A stretch of 64,000 nt of DNA from Actinomadura latina NBRC 106108 (GTDB lineage: Bacteria; Actinomycetota; Actinomycetes; Streptosporangiales; Streptosporangiaceae). A program made the translations under genes and the position numbers. Shown here piece by piece: positions 59,267 through 64,000 of this stretch. The notes beneath the pieces are model-generated. The model did no database searches. It was not told the origin of the DNA and saw only the letters and a program-made list of their open reading frames with translations. The first letter of the stretch is position 1; each line of letters begins with the position of its first letter. The stretch covers positions 124,001-188,000 of the forward strand of contig NZ_BCQS01000019.1 in NCBI RefSeq assembly GCF_001552195.1, written 5' to 3'.

Positions 59267-60700
59267 TCAGCTTCCCGCGACCGGGAGAGTGACGCGGAAG
59301 ACCGTGTGGCCGGCGCCGGCGAGTTCGGCGCGTCCGCCGTGCGCGGCGGCCACCGCCTGGACGATCGCCAGTCCGAGGCCCGTGCCTCCGGCGGTGCGGG
59401 AGCGGCCGTGGTCGGCGCGGACGAACCGGTCGAAGATCTCGTCCCGCTGGTCGGGCGGGATGCCGGGCCCGTCGTCCGCCACGTCGAGGACGACAGCGCC
59501 GCCGCGCACCGCGAGCCGGACGGTGACGTGCGTGCCGGGCGGCGTGTGGGTGCGGGCGTTGGCGAGCAGGTTGGCGATCAGCTGGTGCAGGCGGCGGTCG
59601 TCGCCGGTGACCGTGACCGGCTCCTCGGGCAGCACCAACTCCCAGCGGTGCCCCGGACCGGCGGCGCGGGCGTCGGCGGTGGCGTCCAGGACGAGCCGGG
59701 TCAGGTCCACCGGACGCGACTCCAGCGGCCGGCCGGCGTCCAGGCGCGCGAGGAGGAGCAGGTCGTCGACCAGTTCCGACATGCGCACCGACTCGGCCTC
59801 GATGCGTCCGAGCGCGTGCCGCACCTCCGCCGGGACGGGCTCGGACGTGCGCAGCGCGAGTTCGGCATGGCCCCGGATCGCGGCGACGGGAGTGCGCAGC
59901 TCATGGCTGGCGTCGGCGGCGAACCGGCGCAGCCGCTCCTCGCTGGCGTGCCGCCGGGCGAGCGCGTTCTCGACGTGGCCGAGCATCCGGTTCAGCGCCG
60001 CGCCGACCTGGCCGACCTCGGTGCGCGGGTCGGTGTCGGGGACCCGCTCCGGCATCGCCACCTCGCCGCTGGCCAGCGGCAGCTCGGTCACGCGGGAGGC
60101 GGTGGCCGCGACCCGGCGCAGCGGGCGCAGCGCCAGCCCCACCAAGAGCGCCGCCGCGATCCCGGCGGCGCCGAGCACGGCCGCGAAGACGACGGCCTCC
60201 ACCAGGATCAGCCGGTGCACGGTCTCCTCGACCGGATCCAGCGGCAGCCCGGTGATCAGCACGTCGCCGTCGTCGCCGTGCACCGCCGCCACCCGGTACT
60301 CCTCCAGCGCCGACAGCGACAGCGACCGGCCGCGGCCGTCGGGCGGGACGGCGGCCAGGGAGCGCCGGTCGGCGGCGGTGAGCGGGACGGGCTCGACGTC
60401 GTCGGCGCGGACGACGACCGCCTGCGTCACCGAGCCGCCGAGCAGCCGGGCGCCGAACGTCCCGGGCGCCTGGCCCCGGGAGTCGGGCCTGTTGTCGGCG
60501 TCGCGGGGACGCTCGTGCTCCAGGCTCGCCGGGAACCGCCCGCCGGACGCGGCCAGCTGCTCGTCCAGCCGGCCGACGAGGAACCGGCCGAGCGCCGCCG
60601 CCGTGCCCAGCCCGACCAGGAGGCAGCTCAGCGCGAGCAGGACGACCAGCCCGGCGGTCAGCCTCGCCCGCAGCGTGCGGGCCGCCGCCGGGACCCTCAC
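59267..60700 (-). CDS. Two-component sensor histidine kinase
   Basis: The 477-residue kinase has two membrane spans (about 14-36 and 168-192) flanking an extracytoplasmic sensor loop, a HAMP region, an H-box with His in ASHELRTP (near 266), N-box LLANARTHT, G1 DDGPGIP and G2 GGTGLGLAI. It would phosphorylate the response regulator encoded immediately upstream, whose stop it overlaps (GTGA at 60700). The divergent ferric-reductase operon is the likely target of the pair, suggesting a redox, iron or envelope signal. The sensor loop has no domain I can name. Confidence 0.93.
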   Translation of the reverse strand: MRVPAAARTLRARLTAGLVVLLALSCLLVGLGTAAALGRFLVGRLDEQLAASGGRFPASLEHERPRDADNRPDSRGQAPGTFGARLLGGSVTQAVVVRADDVEPVPLTAADRRSLAAVPPDGRGRSLSLSALEEYRVAAVHGDDGDVLITGLPLDPVEETVHRLILVEAVVFAAVLGAAGIAAALLVGLALRPLRRVAATASRVTELPLASGEVAMPERVPDTDPRTEVGQVGAALNRMLGHVENALARRHASEERLRRFAADASHELRTPVAAIRGHAELALRTSEPVPAEVRHALGRIEAESVRMSELVDDLLLLARLDAGRPLESRPVDLTRLVLDATADARAAGPGHRWELVLPEEPVTVTGDDRRLHQLIANLLANARTHTPPGTHVTVRLAVRGGAVVLDVADDGPGIPPDQRDEIFDRFVRADHGRSRTAGGTGLGLAIVQAVAAAHGGRAELAGAGHTVFRVTLPVAGS

Positions 60701-61437
60701 CTGGCCTCCGGCTTCAGCACGTACCCGACGCCCCGGACGGTGTGGATCATCGGCGTCCGGCCCGCGTCGATCTTCTTGCGCAGGTAGCTGATGTACAGCT
60801 CGACGACATGGGCCTGGCCGCCGAAGTCGTAGTCCCAGACGCGGTCGAGGATCTGCGCCTTGGACAGCACCCGGCGCGGGTTGCGCATCAGGAACCGCAG
60901 CAGCTCGAACTCGGTCGGGGTCAGGTCGACGAGTTCGCCGTCCCGGGTGACCTCGCGGGCCTCCTCGTCCATCGCCAGGCCGCCGACCGCCAGCAGCCCG
61001 GCGGCGCCGGACTGCCGGGTCATCCCGGCGCGGCGCAGCAGCCCGCGCAGCCGCGCCAGGACCTCCTCCAGGCTGAACGGCTTGGTCACGTAGTCGTCGC
61101 CGCCCGCGGTGATCCCGGCGATGCGGTCCTCGACGGCGTCGCGGGCGGTCAGGAACAGCACGCACACGTCGGGGGCGTCGGCGCGCAGACGGCGCAGGAC
61201 CTGCAGGCCGTCGATGTCGGGGAGCATCACGTCCAGCACGACCGCGTCGGGGCGGAAGTCGCGGGCGGCGGCGACCGCCCCGGCGCCGTCGCCGGCGGTG
61301 CGGACCGCCCAGCCCTCGGACGCCAGCACGCGCGACAGCACCTCGGCCAGATCCGGCTCGTCGTCGACGACCAGGACCCGGACGGGCGTGCCGTCCGCGC
61401 GGCGCAGACTCGCGGAACCGGGTTCGTCACTTGTCAT
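60697..61437 (-). CDS. OmpR/PhoB-family response regulator
   Basis: The 246-residue protein has a receiver domain with acidic pocket VVDDEPD, phospho-acceptor Asp in LDVMLPD (near residue 64), switch Thr in LTARD and Lys in TKPFS, then a winged-helix DNA-binding domain (about 145-240) of the OmpR type. It is cotranscribed with the kinase gene. Three CTGA half-sites spaced exactly 11 bp apart lie just upstream between it and the ferric-reductase operon, a spacing typical of OmpR-family direct repeats, so it probably controls both directions. Confidence 0.93.
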   Translation of the reverse strand: MTSDEPGSASLRRADGTPVRVLVVDDEPDLAEVLSRVLASEGWAVRTAGDGAGAVAAARDFRPDAVVLDVMLPDIDGLQVLRRLRADAPDVCVLFLTARDAVEDRIAGITAGGDDYVTKPFSLEEVLARLRGLLRRAGMTRQSGAAGLLAVGGLAMDEEAREVTRDGELVDLTPTEFELLRFLMRNPRRVLSKAQILDRVWDYDFGGQAHVVELYISYLRKKIDAGRTPMIHTVRGVGYVLKPEAR

Positions 61438-61464
61438 GGTGCGGCCAGCATCCCTCTCCGACCT

Positions 61465-61490
61465 CTGAGTCTCCTCTGAAAAGGCGCTGA
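61465..61490. promoter_or_regulatory. CTGA direct repeats at 11-bp spacing
   Basis: CTGA occurs at 61465, 61476 and 61487, each preceded by C, T or G in similar contexts, in the divergent promoter region of the two-component system and the reductase operon. It is a candidate response-regulator site. Confidence 0.5.
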
Positions 61491-61551
61491 AGGAGCGTCT
61501 TTCCCATGGTGTCAGAGGGAACACAGAAACTGCGTTGGCAGGGTGGCCGGC

Positions 61552-62910
61552 ATGACCACGACCAGGTTCGACATCCCGCGGCACGTGGCCCGGCCCCCGC
61601 GTCCGGCATGGCGCGTCCCGTCCTCGTGGCCGCAGGTCCTCGTCTACGCGGGCGCGGCGCTGGTGCTGGCGCTGTGGTGGCGGAGCACCGGCTCGGTCAC
61701 CGGGCTGGACGGCTGGCTGACCGAGGCGGGCCGCGTCACCGGGCTCCTCGCCGGCTACGGATGCGCCGTCCTGCTCGCCCTGATGGCGCGCATCCCGGCG
61801 CTGGAACGGGGCGTCGGCACGGACCGGCTCGCACGCTGGCACGCGATGGGCGGCCGGTACACCGTCGGGCTCACCATGGCGCACGTCCTGCTGATCATCT
61901 GGGGATATTCGGTGACGTCCCGCACGGACGTCGTCCACCAGACCGTGTCCGTGGTCCTCGACTATCCCGAGATGCTCAAGGGGACGGCCGGGTTCGTCCT
62001 GCTGCTGGGCGTCGGGATCACCTCGGCGCGGGCGGCGCGGCGCAGGCTGCGGTACGAGACATGGCACTACCTGCACTTCGCGACCTACCTGGCGATCTTC
62101 CTGGCGTTCTCGCACCAGCTCGCCAACGGCGCCCAGTTCGTCGGCGACGCCTGGGCGCGGGCCTCCTGGTACGCCCTGTACATCGGGGTCGCCGTCACGC
62201 TCGCCTGGTTCCGGTTCCTGATGCCGGCCGTCCACGGGATCCGGCACGGGCTGCGGGTCGCCGCCGTGCGGCCCGAGGCGCCCGGGGTCGTCTCCGTCTA
62301 CATGACCGGACGCGACCTGGGCAGGCTGCGCGCCGAGCCGGGGCAGTTCTTCCGCTGGCGGTTCCTCGCGCCCGGCTTCTGGTGGACGGCCAACCCGTAC
62401 TCGCTGTCGGAACCGCCGCGCGGGCACCGGCTCCGGATCACCGTCAAGGAGGCCGGGGACCACAGCCGCGCCCTGGCCCGGCTCCGCCCCGGGACGCGGG
62501 TGGTGGCGGAGGGCCCCTACGGCGGCTTCACCGGCGCGCGGCCCCACCACGACCGGGCGCTGCTGCTCGCCGGCGGCGTCGGCGTCACCCCGCTGCGGAC
62601 GCTGTTCGAGACGCTCCCCGGCGACGTCACCCTGATCTACCTCGCCCGCCGCCCGGAGGACCTGGCCCTGCGCCGCGAACTGGACGCCGTCGCCGCCGCG
62701 CGGGGCGCCCGCGTGCACTACTTCGTGGACGAGCCGTCCGAGTACTCGCTGCCGCTGACCGGGCGGGCGCTGCGGTCGGTCGTTCCCGACGTGCGGCACC
62801 GGGACGTCTACCTGTGCGGGCCGCCCGGCATGACCGCCGCCGCGCTGCGGGCCCTCCGCCAGGCGGGCGTGCGGCGCCGCCACATCCGTACCGAGTCGTT
62901 CGAGTTCTGA
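61552..62910 (+). CDS. Ferric reductase-like transmembrane flavoprotein
   Basis: The protein (about 452 residues) has an N-terminal six-span ferric-reductase-like domain (about 20-225). Conserved His residues in RWHAMGG, MAHVLL, HYLHFATYL and FSHQL are candidate haem ligands. The cytosolic C-terminus (about 235-452) is a ferredoxin-NADP reductase module with FAD-binding NPYSLSEPP and NAD-binding GGVGVTPLR. It would carry electrons from NAD(P)H across the membrane. It is followed 10 bp later by an FMN-binding protein gene and then apbE, which fits export of electrons to a covalently bound FMN carrier outside. ATG 61552 has an AGGG site. Confidence 0.9.
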   Translation: MTTTRFDIPRHVARPPRPAWRVPSSWPQVLVYAGAALVLALWWRSTGSVTGLDGWLTEAGRVTGLLAGYGCAVLLALMARIPALERGVGTDRLARWHAMGGRYTVGLTMAHVLLIIWGYSVTSRTDVVHQTVSVVLDYPEMLKGTAGFVLLLGVGITSARAARRRLRYETWHYLHFATYLAIFLAFSHQLANGAQFVGDAWARASWYALYIGVAVTLAWFRFLMPAVHGIRHGLRVAAVRPEAPGVVSVYMTGRDLGRLRAEPGQFFRWRFLAPGFWWTANPYSLSEPPRGHRLRITVKEAGDHSRALARLRPGTRVVAEGPYGGFTGARPHHDRALLLAGGVGVTPLRTLFETLPGDVTLIYLARRPEDLALRRELDAVAAARGARVHYFVDEPSEYSLPLTGRALRSVVPDVRHRDVYLCGPPGMTAAALRALRQAGVRRRHIRTESFEF

Positions 62911-62920
62911 GAGGCCGAGC

Positions 62921-63346
62921 ATGCGCCGAGCCGTGATCACCACGGGCACGACGGTCGCGGGCGTGGTCCTGCTGCTGTCGCTGAAGCCGCACCACCAGGC
63001 GTTCTCCGGGGCGCTGCCGCCGAGCCCGGAGCCGTCCGGCTCGGGCGGGGGCGCGACGGCGCCCGCCACGAGCGGAACCTACAAGGGGCAGCGGATCGAC
63101 ACCCGGTACGGGCCGGTCCAGGTCGAGATCACGATGTCCCGGGGCCGGCTCACCGCGGTCCAGGTTCTGCGCGCCCCTTCGGAGAACGGCCGCGACCGGG
63201 AGATCGCCGCCTTCGCGCTCCCCCGGCTCACCAAGGAGGCCATCGCGGCGGGCAGCGCCCACATCGACGCCGTCTCCGGAGCGACCTACACCAGCGAGGG
63301 GTACATCACGTCCCTGCAAAGCGCATTGGACAGCGCGCGTGCCTGA
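62921..63346 (+). CDS. Extracytoplasmic FMN-binding protein
   Basis: The 141-residue protein has an N-terminal signal/anchor, a Pro/Ser/Gly linker and an FMN-binding domain (about 50-140) ending in the motif SGATYTS, whose Thr receives FMN covalently from ApbE in this family. It therefore acts as an electron carrier on the outer face of the membrane, likely reduced by the ferric-reductase-like protein encoded before it. The apbE gene overlaps its stop by 8 nt. Confidence 0.92.
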   Translation: MRRAVITTGTTVAGVVLLLSLKPHHQAFSGALPPSPEPSGSGGGATAPATSGTYKGQRIDTRYGPVQVEITMSRGRLTAVQVLRAPSENGRDREIAAFALPRLTKEAIAAGSAHIDAVSGATYTSEGYITSLQSALDSARA

Positions 63347-64000
63347 GACGATCCGCCACGTCGAGCACGTCATGGGGACGGCGGTCACCTTCGACGTCCG
63401 CGCGGCCCCCTCCCCCGCGATCAGCGGCGCACTCGCGGAGGCCGTCGCCTGGCTCCACCACGTCGACCGCGTCTTCTCCCCCTACCGGCCCGACAGCCAG
63501 ATATCCCGCCTCGCCGAGGGGCGCCTCACGGTCGGCGAATGCGATCCCGAGGTCGCCGGCGTCCTGCGCCGCTGCGAGGAACTGGAGCGCATCACCGGCG
63601 GGACGTTCACCTGCCGGCCCGGCGGACGGCTCGACCCCAGCGGCCTGGTCAAGGGATGGGCGGTCGAGCGGGCGTCCACGATCCTGCACGACGCCGGGGT
63701 CCGCGACCACTGCGTGAACGGCGGCGGCGACATCCAGGCGCGCGGGGAGAGCCGTCCGGGACGCCCCTGGCGGATCGGCCTCACCGACCCGCGGCACCGC
63801 GACCGGCTCATCGCCGCCGTGACCGGCCGCGACCTCGCCGTCGCCACCTCGGGGACCGCCGAACGCGGCGCCCACATCGTCGACCCGCGCACCGGCCGCC
63901 CCGCCGCCGGCCTCGCCTCGATCACCCTGGCCGGACGGCACCTGGCCGACGTGGACGCACTCGCCACCGCCGCCTTCGTCATGGGCGGCGCCGCCCACGC
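63339..64000 (+). CDS. apbE: ApbE, FAD:protein FMN transferase (partial, cut by window end)
   Basis: The frame from GTG 63339 is open to the window end (220 codons). It has the ApbE features: an N-terminal GTAVTFD strand, LDPSGLVKGWAVERA (FAD-binding), NGGGDI, SGTAERGAHIVDPRTG and DVDALATAAFVMG with the Mg2+/FAD-binding Asp near the C-terminus. It attaches FMN through a phosphoester bond to the Thr of the FMN-binding domain encoded just upstream, whose gene it overlaps by 8 nt. The end of the protein lies outside this window. Coupled translation of substrate and modifying enzyme fits the operon. Confidence 0.93.
   Translation, partial: MPETIRHVEHVMGTAVTFDVRAAPSPAISGALAEAVAWLHHVDRVFSPYRPDSQISRLAEGRLTVGECDPEVAGVLRRCEELERITGGTFTCRPGGRLDPSGLVKGWAVERASTILHDAGVRDHCVNGGGDIQARGESRPGRPWRIGLTDPRHRDRLIAAVTGRDLAVATSGTAERGAHIVDPRTGRPAAGLASITLAGRHLADVDALATAAFVMGGAAH

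Noticed and set aside
1..64000. tRNA, rRNA or CRISPR array
   Set aside because: None was recognised on reading through either strand; a tRNA scan would be needed to exclude a tRNA firmly.

Overview
The window is very GC-rich, with strong third-position GC in every coding frame, GTG starts and stop/start overlaps of the GTGA/ATGA type. Together with an F420-type (LLM) oxidoreductase, an XRE/NB-ARC/TPR regulator and long secreted glycan-active enzymes, this points to a filamentous actinomycete, probably of the Streptosporangiales/Actinomadura kind. The genus is inference. No rRNA, tRNA or CRISPR array was seen.

Region 1 (1-14 kb): a plus-strand trio (membrane protein, OmpA-type lipoprotein, FHA-domain ABC exporter) converges on a minus-strand run transcribed from 13.9 down to 4.8 kb: AlaX-like editing hydrolase, CHAT caspase-like protease, XRE-STAND/TPR protein, 2OG-Fe(II) oxygenase, TIR-STAND/TPR protein and a membrane-anchored NPCBM-like protein. 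Pairing a CHAT protease with a TIR-STAND protein in one run makes this the best candidate for an undescribed immunity or signalling system. A LysR gene is divergent from alaX across a perfect inverted repeat.

Region 2 (14.9-33.5 kb) is a pectin/uronate utilisation locus. It has an epimerase/enolase/Gfo-Idh-PmoA/SGNH-ALDH operon, a LacI regulator with galM, an ABC sugar importer, a Gfo/Idh oxidoreductase, an esterase, and two secreted pectate lyases (PL9-like and PL1). Four TGCAA-N4-TTG boxes and three GAAAGCGCT palindromes suggest two layers of LacI-family control. An IS605-type tnpB element with an amber codon sits just upstream of the second lyase.

Region 3 (33.6-40.6 kb) resembles a steroid or fatty-acyl catabolic cluster: KstD-like flavoprotein, SDR, DHDPR-like reductase, LLM oxidoreductase, a protein of unknown function and an acyl-CoA dehydrogenase. 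An exact match to the KstR-type consensus lies between its divergent arms.

Region 4 (40.6-59.3 kb) looks like a hypoxia/dormancy regulon: universal stress protein, P1B-ATPase fused to a hemerythrin domain, polysaccharide deacetylase, a 1566-residue protein with mirror-image domain order, an ABC exporter, a flavodoxin, a P2-type ATPase and a GNAT-acyl-CoA synthetase. GGGAC-N4-GTCCC (DosR/OsdR-like) boxes lie about 36-64 nt before most of the promoter-proximal start codons.

Region 5 (59.3-64 kb): an OmpR-type two-component system is divergent from a ferric-reductase-like protein, an FMN-binding protein and ApbE (cut by the window end), a likely trans-membrane electron-transfer module.
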